Shown: positions 1 to 7,462 of the stretch, piece by piece
Layout: the number at the start of each line of letters is the position of its first letter
How positions within the stretch are numbered: position 1 is the stretch's first letter
Origin: Chloroflexota bacterium
Lineage (GTDB): Bacteria > Chloroflexota > UBA5177 > JANWHV01
NCBI GenBank assembly: GCA_025924845.1
Contig: JAICHN010000114.1
Span: forward strand, 1 to 12,091
Length of the DNA stretch: 12,091 bases
Direction: 5' to 3'
Translations under genes and position numbers: made by a program
The notes under the pieces: model-generated
Databases searched by the model: none
What the model was told of the DNA's origin: nothing
Seen by the model: the letters and a program-made list of their open reading frames with translations, nothing else

Positions 1-118
1 CCGGGCCGCCTCCGCCGCTCTCGATGAACACATCGTCAAGACCGCCGCCAAGAAACGGGAGTTGCTCCGGGTGGTGGAGAAGCCCTACCTGCCGCTGACC
101 AGCAATCCGGCCAAATAG
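1..118 (+). CDS. C-terminal end of an unrecognised protein (partial)
   Basis: An open plus-strand frame enters from the left edge (codons from base 2) and stops at TAG 116-118, giving 38 residues. The tail is rich in Lys and Arg and ends in TSNPAK. It has high GC at third positions, as expected for a real gene in this genome, and no competing frame looks better. Too little is present to name a family. No U-rich terminator follows, but an inverted repeat at 259-316 could end its transcript. Confidence 0.5.
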   Translation, partial: RAASAALDEHIVKTAAKKRELLRVVEKPYLPLTSNPAK

Positions 119-258
119 GCGCCTGCCGCCCCGTGCGCACCCGCGATCCCGGCTTCGGCGCACGCGGCCCGTCCAGGGTCACCGCTTGGCATGTCTTTCC
201 CGCCCTCATCGGCACGACCCACCTGCCGGCGGTGAAGGTGCCGCACGAGCCGCGGGAC

Positions 259-316
259 CGGTTTGCCGGCGCGTTCCAACTCCCGGCGCTGGCCGTCCGC
301 ATCCGCCGGCAAACCG
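259..316. repeat. 13-bp perfect inverted repeat in the gap before the UvrA-like gene
   Basis: CGGTTTGCCGGCG at 259-271 is the exact reverse complement of CGCCGGCAAACCG at 304-316, with a 32-base loop. It lies in a gap of about 330 bases (119-447) where I see no convincing gene: the frames open there have unlikely amino-acid composition and conflict with each other. No T-run follows on either strand, so it is not a classical intrinsic terminator. It could end the upstream transcript, bind a regulator (its right arm sits where a -35 box for the candidate -10 at 332 would be), or be a remnant of an element end. Confidence 0.6.
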
Positions 317-331
317 CCATTCCTTGTGGGT

Positions 332-337
332 TATACT
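332..337 (+). promoter_or_regulatory. Weak candidate -10 box for the UvrA-like gene
   Basis: TATACT matches five of six bases of the sigma-70 -10 consensus and lies about 110 bases before the preferred start at 448. The expected -35 position (near 309-314) reads GCAAAC, a poor match, and lies inside the right arm of the inverted repeat. This is only a candidate. Confidence 0.25.
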
Positions 338-447
338 GCTCCGTTGTACAGCTGGAAGCGGCGACGCGAAGGGCCTGAACCAAGGTGTTCCAACAGTGGA
401 AGCCAGGGAAAGCCTCGTTAAAAGATCCGGAGGGAACTTGTATCAGC

Positions 448-2673
448 ATGGTTCAAGAATATATCGAGATCCGCGGCGCCCGCGAGAACAACCTCAAGGA
501 TGTCTCGCTGCGGCTGCCCAAGCGCAAAATCATCATTTTTACCGGTATATCCGGTTCGGGAAAGTCCTCAGTGGTGTTTGACACCATTGCCAACGAAGCA
601 CAACGATTGTTGTTTGAGAATTTTAGTATGTTCATTCGCAATTTTCTGCCGCGCTATCCCCAACCAGACGTCGATGCGATTGAGAACCTGAGTATGGCTG
701 TGATTGTTGACCAGAAACGCCTGGGAGGCGGATCGCAATCTACCCTGGGAACAGCCACCGACATCGCACCCGTGCTGCGCATGCTCTTTTCGCGGCTTGG
801 AGAGCCATATGTAGGTTCTGCCAACGCCTTTTCCTTCAACGATCCACAGGGCATGTGCCCGGAATGCAATGGCCTGGGCCGTAAGATCGGCATTGCCCTG
901 GAAGCGCTGATTGATCAGACAAAATCGCTGAACGAGGGAGCGGTCATCGCCCCAGGACTGGCCGGCTTGGAAAGCGATCTGTACGCGCGTTCCGGCTACT
1001 TCGACAACGACAAGAAGATAGCAGACTATGCACCAGAGGAACTTGATCTTCTTCTTTACAGCGAACCGCGCAAGCATACGGGTCTGGCGTACAACACGTA
1101 TGAGGGTCTGGTGTACAAGTTCAATCGCAAGTTCGTGGCGCGGGACATCCAGACGCTCTCGCCTCGCATACGGCAAAAGGTCGAGCCTTTTTTGAAGCTC
1201 GGCCCCTGTCTGCTCTGCAAGGGTGGCCGGCTCAACCAAGCTGCCTTAAGCTGCAAGGTTAAGGGGTACAACATTGCCGAGATGGCAGCGATGGAGGTTG
1301 ATGAGCTTTTAGAGGTAATCAAGGGTCTCACCGAACCGGCGGCGGCGCCAATCGTTCGCACATTGACCGAACGGCTGCAACATCTGGTGGAAATTGGTCT
1401 GGAGTATCTCAGCCTGGATCGACCCACCGATACATTGTCTGGAGGTGAATCGCAGCGGGTCAAAATGGTCAAGCATCTTAACGGCAGTCTGGTAGATGTC
1501 ATGTACATCTTTGATGAGCCCAGCATCGGGCTTCACCCGCGCGACGTCCATCGTCTGAACGAACTCCTGGAAAAATTGCGCGACAAAGGGAACACGGTCA
1601 TTGTCGTAGAGCACGATCCTGATGTGATTAAGCGGGCTGATTACATCGTTGATATGGGACCACATGCCGGGAGCGAAGGAGGCAAGATTGTCTATGAAGG
1701 AGATTTCAGTGGTCTGCTCCAGGCCGCTACGCTGACCGGCAACCATTTGCTGCGTAAGAGGCCACTGAAGGAGAGCTTTCGCCAGGCGACCGGAACTCTG
1801 CCCATCGTCCACGCTACGGTGAATAATTTGCGGGATGTCAGCGTACATATTCCCACCGGCGTGCTGACGGTCATCACCGGCGTGGCTGGTTCAGGCAAAA
1901 GTTCGTTAATCAATGAAGCCTTTCTCAGTCAGCACCGGGAAGCCGTGGTGGTTGATCAATCATCCCTGAGCACGTCCAGTCGCTCCAATCCCGCTACCTA
2001 TACCGGCATTATGGATGAGGTGCGCAAGGCCTTCGCCGCAGTCAACAAGGTTGACGCCGGTCTGTTTAGCTTTAACTCCAAGGGCGCCTGCCCTAACTGC
2101 CAGGGACTTGGTGTAACCTACACCGACCTCGGCTTCCTTGAGGGAGTCAAGCTCCCTTGCGAACTGTGCGGCGGGAAACGCTTTAAGGACGAGGTATTGG
2201 CCTACACCTTGAACGGGAAATCCATTGCTGATGTTTTGAACATGACCGTTCACCAGGCACTGGCGTTTTTGAAGATTAAAGAAGTGCAGTCAAAGCTCCA
2301 GGCTTTGAGCGACGTGGGCCTGGACTACCTGACACTCGGCCAGCCCTTGAGCACCCTCTCCGGCGGAGAATGCCAGCGGATTAAACTGGCCGGCGAACTT
2401 CACAAGCAGGGCAGTATCTATGTCATGGATGAGCCGACAACCGGCCTGCACCTGTCGGATATTGGTCGCCTGCTCACTATCATGAATCGCCTGGTATCCG
2501 GCGGGAACACAGTGATTGTGATTGAACATCATCTAGATGTGATTCGCAACGCAGACTGGATCATTGATATGGGCCCGGAAGGGGGCAATAAGGGCGGCAC
2601 GGTCATCTTTGAGGGTACGCCGCGTGAACTACTCGGTGCGAAGCATTCGCTGACGAGCCGGTATTTGGGATAA
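448..2673 (+). CDS. Short UvrA-like ABC-type ATPase (UvrA2/DrrC type, no UvrB-binding domain)
   Basis: This 741-residue cytoplasmic protein has two UvrA-type ATPase halves. Domain I has Walker A GISGSGKS (33-40), a CPEC/CLLC cysteine set (C137, C140, C254, C257), signature LSGGESQR (330-337) and Walker B ending D356-E357. Domain II has GVAGSGKS (478-485), cysteines C548, C551, C571, C574, signature LSGGECQR (637-644), and Walker B with D661-E662. Canonical UvrA is about 940 residues; here the sequence runs straight from the LFSRLGEP region into the CPEC motif, so the first zinc module, the UvrB-binding domain and the insertion domain are missing. That is the layout of the UvrA2/DrrC class, linked to tolerance of DNA-binding drugs in some producers (known for DrrC, inferred here). 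A GTG at 385 would add 21 residues, but ATG 448 gives the usual family N-terminus and has GGAGG at 429-433, 14 bases upstream. Codon use is AT-richer than the neighbours, suggesting transfer. Confidence 0.93.
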   Translation: MVQEYIEIRGARENNLKDVSLRLPKRKIIIFTGISGSGKSSVVFDTIANEAQRLLFENFSMFIRNFLPRYPQPDVDAIENLSMAVIVDQKRLGGGSQSTLGTATDIAPVLRMLFSRLGEPYVGSANAFSFNDPQGMCPECNGLGRKIGIALEALIDQTKSLNEGAVIAPGLAGLESDLYARSGYFDNDKKIADYAPEELDLLLYSEPRKHTGLAYNTYEGLVYKFNRKFVARDIQTLSPRIRQKVEPFLKLGPCLLCKGGRLNQAALSCKVKGYNIAEMAAMEVDELLEVIKGLTEPAAAPIVRTLTERLQHLVEIGLEYLSLDRPTDTLSGGESQRVKMVKHLNGSLVDVMYIFDEPSIGLHPRDVHRLNELLEKLRDKGNTVIVVEHDPDVIKRADYIVDMGPHAGSEGGKIVYEGDFSGLLQAATLTGNHLLRKRPLKESFRQATGTLPIVHATVNNLRDVSVHIPTGVLTVITGVAGSGKSSLINEAFLSQHREAVVVDQSSLSTSSRSNPATYTGIMDEVRKAFAAVNKVDAGLFSFNSKGACPNCQGLGVTYTDLGFLEGVKLPCELCGGKRFKDEVLAYTLNGKSIADVLNMTVHQALAFLKIKEVQSKLQALSDVGLDYLTLGQPLSTLSGGECQRIKLAGELHKQGSIYVMDEPTTGLHLSDIGRLLTIMNRLVSGGNTVIVIEHHLDVIRNADWIIDMGPEGGNKGGTVIFEGTPRELLGAKHSLTSRYLG

Positions 2674-2676
2674 AGG

Positions 2677-2949
2677 CTACGCCCTGTCGCTCGATGCGCG
2701 ATGAAAGGGCTGACCGAGCAGGGCCTCCTTGCAGCGAGCGATAGCCGCCTCGATGTCCAGCACCTCGACCTGATCGCCGGAGATCAGGCGGACGGCGCAG
2801 CCGGCAATTTCGACCGATCGCTGCGGGTCGTGTTGATAGAGCGTGATCCGGCCCTCCTCGTCTCGGTGGTCGATCACGGCGTAATAGCGCAACTGATAGA
2901 GGAGCGCTCCGAAGCGCAAGCGGCGTCGCTGGTCGGCATTGTTCGTCAT
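2677..2949 (-). CDS. Small hypothetical protein, 90 residues
   Basis: I do not recognise the family. The frame begins at ATG (2949) and ends at TAG (2679-2677). The third codon positions are strongly G/C, and the composition is that of a soluble protein: a basic start (QRRRLRF), a probable beta-rich middle (YYAVIDH, GRITLY) and an acidic helical end (VEVLDIEAAIARCKEAL). No signal peptide or membrane segment is seen. An AGGG lies roughly 10 bases before the start. It converges with the UvrA-like gene, 3 bases apart, so neither has room for a terminator between them. It lies 233 bases downstream of the hydrolase gene on the same strand, but two stem-loops in that gap make it doubtful that it belongs to the sugar operon. 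Overlapping plus-strand frames look like shadows. Confidence 0.6.
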   Translation of the reverse strand: MTNNADQRRRLRFGALLYQLRYYAVIDHRDEEGRITLYQHDPQRSVEIAGCAVRLISGDQVEVLDIEAAIARCKEALLGQPFHRASSDRA

Positions 2950-3049
2950 CCTGCGTATCCCTGCCCGGCACGCCTTCCTTGGTCCAGTTGTGGTGTCTGC
3001 TTACTCTCTCCAGCATATGCCGATAGCCGGTGGGAAGATACGCGTGACA

Positions 3050-3087
3050 CGGAATACCTGGACCGGTGTGTTGATCCAGGCATTCCG
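3050..3087 (-). terminator. Strong stem-loop downstream of the hydrolase gene
   Basis: A 13-bp stem with a 12-base loop: CGGAATACCTGGA (3050-3062) against TCCAGGCATTCCG (3075-3087). Read as minus-strand RNA, the single imperfect pair is a G-U wobble; read as plus-strand RNA it is an A-C mismatch, so the minus-strand transcript folds better. It starts 96 bases after the hydrolase stop. No U-tract follows, so it may be a U-tract-less terminator or a 3'-end stabilising structure of the operon mRNA. Confidence 0.5.
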
Positions 3088-3115
3088 GCCAGGGTGTGTC
3101 GGCCGTAGAGACGCG

Positions 3116-3166
3116 CCGCGCCGGCTAGTCCGGAGGCTGGTGGACGGGCGCATCGCGCCGGCGCGG
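3116..3166 (-). repeat. GC-rich 10-bp inverted repeat just after the hydrolase stop
   Basis: CCGCGCCGGC (3116-3125) pairs with GCCGGCGCGG (3157-3166), leaving a 31-base loop. On the minus strand it begins 16 bases after the hydrolase stop codon, so it would form in the 3' untranslated part of the operon mRNA, ahead of the stronger stem-loop at 3050-3087. Confidence 0.35.
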
Positions 3167-3182
3167 ATCACGGACCGCTGCG

Positions 3183-5378
3183 CTACCGTATGGGCGGCAC
3201 CTCCAGCAAGGCTACACTGTGCGGCGGGATCGGGAATTGCCGCGCGCCCCCCATGCCGCTATCGGTTGAGATCAGCGTATCTTGCTGAATATGGTAAAGA
3301 TAGGGCTTACTGCTCAGCAAGGGTAGATCGATTTGCACAACCTGTTCCTGGGCGGTCCAGTTCGCGAGCGCGACGGCGACCCGGCCGTCCGCCGATTGCC
3401 AACGCGCGTGTAAGATGGCGGGTAACGTGGCGATCCGCTCCTCGCACGACCAGGTGACCGTCTTGATTCCCTGTACCGCGGCCGGCCGGAGCATGCGCCC
3501 AGCGACCAGGAAGGCTCGACCAACCCCCCGGCGCATAGCGATGGATCGCCGCAATAGGGCCAGGATGGCTGGTTGGTCGCCGGCCGGCGTATGCCATGCC
3601 GCCCAGGGTCGCCCGGCCCAGGCCATGAGCCTACCGCCCGGGCCCATGATCGCGGTGGGCTGATCGCCCAGGACATACGACAGTGCCGTTTTAATCTCCA
3701 TCCAATAGGGGTTCGGCGCCAGCGCGAACGCCGCTTGGGTACGAACGTATTCATGGAAGAGGTAGTGGTAGAGCGGGACAAAATCGCCCTCGATATCCGG
3801 ACGGATATCGCAGGTGGGAATGTGCGCGATGAGGCGATCGTTTGCCACGTTCTCGACCGAAAAGACAATAGGGCGGTCCGCCGCCGCGGCGCGCGCCTCT
3901 AGGTCGGCGACCAGGGTGGCGAGCGCCGCGGTCATCCAGGAGCCGGGAGCCGGCGCATGGCCATGATGTTCACTGTAGCACGGGAACGCCGCGCCGCCGC
4001 AACTCTGATCCAGGAACTGGATCCAATCAAGTCCTAGGCCCAGCAGATGCCCGACGAAGTCGGCGGCAATGGTCCGTGTTTGCGGTGCGCCCATGCAGGT
4101 CATATAGCTGGGGCGCCAGGCCCGATCCCAATCCTCGCGCCAGGGCGTGCCGTCTGGCAACCGGCATACCGAGTCCTCGCCGTGATGCTCCTGGTAATAG
4201 GTCTCGCCGTCGTAGCTGGTCCATTTATGGCCGAGCACCCAGCGCGTGCCGTTGCAATAGGTACCAACATGCCAACCGCGCTCGCGCGTCGCCGCGGTGA
4301 ACGCGCGCAACGACTCATCGCCACCCGCCACGGGGAAACAATCGGGATAGACCCAGGGGCCGGGACGCTCCCACGCCATGATGATGGGCAGCAACGGCGC
4401 GTCGACCTGCTCGGCCAGCCGATCCAGCAAGGGTATGGCACCCTCATAGGGTACGAACTGCGGATTGGGATCGGCCGGTCCGCTGTCCAGTTCGCCTTGA
4501 ATGCGCATGACCACATGCAACGGCGATTCAAGCAGCCAGTCCGGCGTGTCCTGCCTTTCCGTGAGTGGCGGGCCGGCCAGGGCTGTCGTGTTATACCAGG
4601 CCCGATACAGATCTGCCGCATCATACCAGTCGCCGCTGAACACACCAAGCGCTGTTTCATAGCCGAGCAGATGCTCGCCCGGTTGGTTCCAGGCGACGGC
4701 GTGCGCTATGCCGAGCCGAATCCCTCCCGCATGATGGACGGGCTTGATAATCTTGACCTGGCCGGTCGCGTCATGGCAGCCCAGGTAGACGCCCTGGCGC
4801 TCGTCATAGGCCGCGAGGAACTGGGCGAATGTGGTGCCGGGATAATGCACGAAGTGAGCCTGGTCGCTCACGAACTGCCAGGCATCCGGATAGTCGGGCT
4901 GTAGCTCCTCGGGTCGTGGCCGTCGATTCAAATGGCCGACGTCGCGGGGGGTCAGGAGCTGGTTCGGGCCGTGGCCGGGGCGACGGTAGGGCACCACGAC
5001 GATCGGGAGTTGCACATCGGTGATAGTTAGGGTCGTACGCTGTACCATGGCGCAGGACCAGTAGCTCAGTGGTTCGTCAAGGGGGCAACGCAGGGTTATT
5101 TCGAGGTCGATATCCAGCGGCCCAAAGTCCGTAAAGGTCGCTCGGACGCGAAATTCCCGAGAAGTATCGAGGCGATCGAGCATACAACGGCCTGCCTGAT
5201 CGGAAGAAAGCTGCTGGAATCGGTGGGCGTGGTCGAGGTATTGCACGACACACAACGGCACCGCCGCTTGGGCAGGGTCCAATAATTCCTGATCCGGCCA
5301 TTGGGTGCTGCGCAGTGACCGTAGCCCTCCCGTGCGATCGTCCAGGGCAAGGGAATACTGTTCCGTTTGCAGCTGCAT
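3183..5378 (-). CDS. Glycoside-hydrolase-like protein of uncharacterised type (DUF6259-like)
   Basis: A 731-residue protein, last gene of the ABC sugar operon. It has no signal peptide or membrane segment, so it should act in the cytoplasm on imported material. About residues 1-240 look like a beta-sandwich; GDWYDAADLYRAWY (about 249-264) leads into a likely TIM-barrel (about 270-600) rich in Trp/Tyr/His; the last 100 residues, ending PPHSVALLEV, fit a C-terminal beta-sandwich of retaining glycosidases. LDWIQFLDQ with D457 and IVFSVEN with E509 sit at the ends of predicted barrel strands and are candidate catalytic acids (inference). From memory the layout resembles the uncharacterised DUF6259 family; I cannot name the substrate. 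Two ATGs compete (5384 and 5378). The AAAGGA at 5390-5385 abuts the first but is 6 bases from the second, so I start at 5378. The 104-base gap to the upstream permease fits operon membership. Confidence 0.8.
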   Translation of the reverse strand: MQLQTEQYSLALDDRTGGLRSLRSTQWPDQELLDPAQAAVPLCVVQYLDHAHRFQQLSSDQAGRCMLDRLDTSREFRVRATFTDFGPLDIDLEITLRCPLDEPLSYWSCAMVQRTTLTITDVQLPIVVVPYRRPGHGPNQLLTPRDVGHLNRRPRPEELQPDYPDAWQFVSDQAHFVHYPGTTFAQFLAAYDERQGVYLGCHDATGQVKIIKPVHHAGGIRLGIAHAVAWNQPGEHLLGYETALGVFSGDWYDAADLYRAWYNTTALAGPPLTERQDTPDWLLESPLHVVMRIQGELDSGPADPNPQFVPYEGAIPLLDRLAEQVDAPLLPIIMAWERPGPWVYPDCFPVAGGDESLRAFTAATRERGWHVGTYCNGTRWVLGHKWTSYDGETYYQEHHGEDSVCRLPDGTPWREDWDRAWRPSYMTCMGAPQTRTIAADFVGHLLGLGLDWIQFLDQSCGGAAFPCYSEHHGHAPAPGSWMTAALATLVADLEARAAAADRPIVFSVENVANDRLIAHIPTCDIRPDIEGDFVPLYHYLFHEYVRTQAAFALAPNPYWMEIKTALSYVLGDQPTAIMGPGGRLMAWAGRPWAAWHTPAGDQPAILALLRRSIAMRRGVGRAFLVAGRMLRPAAVQGIKTVTWSCEERIATLPAILHARWQSADGRVAVALANWTAQEQVVQIDLPLLSSKPYLYHIQQDTLISTDSGMGGARQFPIPPHSVALLEVPPIR

Positions 5379-5384
5379 TACCAT

Positions 5385-5390
5385 TCCTTT
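5385..5390 (-). promoter_or_regulatory. Shine-Dalgarno that decides the hydrolase start
   Basis: On the minus strand the sequence reads AAAGGA, ATG, GTA, ATG. The Shine-Dalgarno touches the first ATG directly, which would block initiation there, and is 6 bases from the second. This favours the shorter protein by two residues. Confidence 0.6.
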
Positions 5391-5438
5391 CGCATCTCTA
5401 CTCTGCCGGCGATACTCGCCTGTCTCGCTCAGCGTGTC

Positions 5439-5467
5439 TGCCGGGGTACGTTGTCCTTACGCCGGCA
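5439..5467 (-). repeat. Short stem-loop between permease and hydrolase genes
   Basis: TGCCGG (5439-5444) and CCGGCA (5462-5467) can pair around a 17-base loop in the 104-base gap. No U-tract follows. It might reduce or stabilise the downstream message, but a 6-bp GC-rich match can arise by chance. Confidence 0.2.
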
Positions 5468-5488
5468 ATCCTTGGGCGCTCGCTTTGC

Positions 5489-6349
5489 TCACCCTTTAAT
5501 GGCGCCCGCGGTCAACCCGCTGACGAAATAGCGCTGGAGGGCGATAAATATGGCGACGGGTGGAACGGTAATCACCATGAGCATGGCAAACATATACTCG
5601 GTCTGGTTACCGAACTGCCCGATGTACGGGATGATGGCCAGGGGGACGGTGCGCATGGCGTCTTGCGTCATAAACAGCAGGGCGAACAGAAATTCATTCC
5701 ATGCCGCCACCGCCTGAAAGATAGCCACGGTGGCCAGGGCGGGCTTGGTCAGCGGCAAGATGATCGAGAGGAAAATCCGGAACCGCGAGGCGCCGTCGAC
5801 CATCGCGGCCTCTTCCATCTCGCGCGGCACGGAATCGAAGTAGTTCTTGCAGAGCAGAATGGCAAACGGCAGGCCAAATCCGGTATACGGCAGGATAAGC
5901 GCGCCATAGGTGTTGAACAGGTGCAAACTCTTCTCGATCTGGAAGAGCGGCACCAGCACCACGACCACCGGTAGGGTCAGGCCCATCAGAAACAGGGGAT
6001 ACCAGTATTGTTTGAGGAAGAACCGCAGCCGCGAGAAGGCATAGGCGGCGAGGGCGGCGCAGGCAAGGACCAATATCGTCGTGACGACCGTGATGATCGC
6101 GCTGTTTTTGGCATAGGTAAGAATGGTGGTCGCCGTAAAAATGTAGGAGAAGTTTGACCAACTGGGATGCGCGGGGAAGAGACTGAGATCACTGGTAGCC
6201 GTGCCGGGCGTCTTCAGCGCCGTGCCGAGCGCGATGAGCAGCGGAAAGAGCATGAGGACGGCGGCGACTATGGCGATGATGTACAGGAACAGCCGCCAGA
6301 CGCCGATCTTGATACGCTGCCGCGTGCGATAGTTGGTGGTGATACTCAT
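5489..6349 (-). CDS. Sugar ABC transporter permease, MalG/UgpE type
   Basis: A 286-residue inner-membrane protein of the binding-protein-dependent transport family, with about six hydrophobic segments. The first, LFLYIIAIVAAVLMLFPLL, is near residues 20-40, after a short basic cytoplasmic end. The conserved cytoplasmic loop that contacts the ATPase, EEAAMVDGASRF, is near residues 178-190, followed by LPLTKPAL. The end FVSGLTAGAIKG is the usual C-terminus of this subfamily. It is the partner of the permease encoded 23 bases upstream. Two starts are possible, ATG 6355 and ATG 6349; AAGGA (6364-6360) is 4 bases or fewer from the first and about 9 from the second, so I prefer 6349, with low certainty. 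Stop is TGA at 5491-5489. No ATPase gene is present in the operon. Confidence 0.93.
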   Translation of the reverse strand: MSITTNYRTRQRIKIGVWRLFLYIIAIVAAVLMLFPLLIALGTALKTPGTATSDLSLFPAHPSWSNFSYIFTATTILTYAKNSAIITVVTTILVLACAALAAYAFSRLRFFLKQYWYPLFLMGLTLPVVVVLVPLFQIEKSLHLFNTYGALILPYTGFGLPFAILLCKNYFDSVPREMEEAAMVDGASRFRIFLSIILPLTKPALATVAIFQAVAAWNEFLFALLFMTQDAMRTVPLAIIPYIGQFGNQTEYMFAMLMVITVPPVAIFIALQRYFVSGLTAGAIKG

Positions 6350-6372
6350 CCTCATTTATCCTTGCCTGGCGC

Positions 6373-7341
6373 TCAGTACCCTTGATACCGTCGATAGATC
6401 CGCAGTTGCGCCACCGTGATGATCAACGCGATGGCGAAGATGACCACGGATACGGCGCTTGCGTACCCTTGCTGGCCGAGCGTAAACGCCTGGACGAAGA
6501 CGAAGAGCGACGGCAATTCGGTTTGGTGCGCCGGCCCGCCCTCGGTGAGCACGTAGATCGTGGTAAACTCGCGGAGCGAGCCTATGATCAGTAAGATGGT
6601 CAAGGTCAGCGTCTGCGGAAGCAGCAGCGGCAAGGTAATCGTCCGAAAGCGATGCCAATGGGTGGCGCCGTCCACCAGCGCCGCCTCAAGAATCTCGCCG
6701 GGGATTGTCTGCAAGCCCGCCAGATACAGCATCATAGGGAAGCCCACGCCTGCCCAGAGGGCCACCACGGCGGCCGAATAGATGGCGATTGATGGATCGC
6801 CAAGCCAGCTTTGCTCGAGCCTGCTCAGACCGATGCTGCCGAGGAAGCCGTTCAGTACCCCGTAGTCGCCCTGGTAAATCCAGCCCCAGACCTGGCCGAC
6901 GACGATGACCGACACGGTTCCCGGCAGAAAGTAGACGGTGCGGAGCAACGTAGTGCCGCGGAGATGCTGGTTGATCACGAGGGCCAGGAGCAAGCCCACG
7001 ATTAAGCCGAGTCCACCGCCGAAGACAATCCAGATCGCCGTATTACGGAGGGTAGTGCGGAAGATGGGATCGCTGAGTAATTGCTGATAATTCTCCAGGC
7101 CGATATAGGTCTTGTCTGGGCTCAAGCCATCCCAGGCGAACACGCTCAGGTAGAACATGTCGAGGAGAGGATAGAGCACTACCGTGCTGAAGATAATCAA
7201 CGCCGGGAGGATCCAGAGGAAGCCGCTGTTGTCCTTCATGGTTTTGGTTAGCCGTCGCCGCACTCCCGCGTTACGTGATGCGGTCGTGCTGAGCACAGTG
7301 CCGCGGTTACCCATGGGTGCCCGATTGCTGGGAATCTTCAT
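6373..7341 (-). CDS. Sugar ABC transporter permease, MalF/UgpA type
   Basis: A 322-residue inner-membrane permease with six predicted membrane helices. A basic N-terminal tail of about 36 residues precedes the first helix, FLWILPALIIFSTVVLYPLL. The ATPase-contacting loop EAALVDGATHWHRF is at about residues 219-232 and is followed by TLPLLLPQTL. SLREFTTIYVLTEGGP near residue 265 is the typical motif of this subfamily. It should form a heterodimer with the downstream permease. The start ATG 7341 has a GGTAGG-like Shine-Dalgarno about 9 bases upstream; a later in-frame ATG (residue 36) would still leave all helices. The 121-base gap from the binding-protein gene holds a stem-loop at 7415-7439. 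Confidence 0.93.
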   Translation of the reverse strand: MKIPSNRAPMGNRGTVLSTTASRNAGVRRRLTKTMKDNSGFLWILPALIIFSTVVLYPLLDMFYLSVFAWDGLSPDKTYIGLENYQQLLSDPIFRTTLRNTAIWIVFGGGLGLIVGLLLALVINQHLRGTTLLRTVYFLPGTVSVIVVGQVWGWIYQGDYGVLNGFLGSIGLSRLEQSWLGDPSIAIYSAAVVALWAGVGFPMMLYLAGLQTIPGEILEAALVDGATHWHRFRTITLPLLLPQTLTLTILLIIGSLREFTTIYVLTEGGPAHQTELPSLFVFVQAFTLGQQGYASAVSVVIFAIALIITVAQLRIYRRYQGY

Positions 7342-7414
7342 GAAGCGTACCTACCCTGTTCGTGCCTCGAAGGCGCGCCGCAATCAAGAAATCGATAACC
7401 TTCCGCCCAGAGGA

Positions 7415-7439
7415 CAGCCCGTGCATCACGCCCGGGCTG
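7415..7439 (-). repeat. Stem-loop between binding-protein and permease genes
   Basis: CAGCCCG (7415-7421) is the reverse complement of CGGGCTG (7433-7439), with an 11-base loop. It begins about 24 bases after the binding-protein stop. Such stem-loops after a binding-protein gene often protect that part of the mRNA or cut read-through, giving more binding protein than permease (known for mal and similar operons, inferred here). There is no U-tract. Confidence 0.45.
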
Positions 7440-7462
7440 CGTGTCTCTGAGGCAGCGGTGTA

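Noticed and set aside
36..449. Minus-strand frame of 137 codons over the gap before the UvrA-like gene
   Set aside because: It overlaps the partial upstream gene and the UvrA-like start, has improbable composition, and conflicts with plus-strand frames in the same gap.
568..1239. Minus-strand frame of 223 codons opposite the UvrA-like gene
   Set aside because: It lies fully inside the region coding the UvrA-like Walker A and cysteine motifs and shows no domain of its own.
2701..3108. Plus-strand frame of 135 codons over the 90-residue gene
   Set aside because: The minus-strand frame has the better third-position bias and composition, and this frame runs through the stem-loop at 3050-3087.
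4047..4904. Plus-strand open frame of 285 codons antisense to the hydrolase gene
   Set aside because: The minus-strand frame carries coherent enzyme motifs across the whole stretch; long antisense frames are common opposite GC-rich genes, and this one has no recognisable motif.
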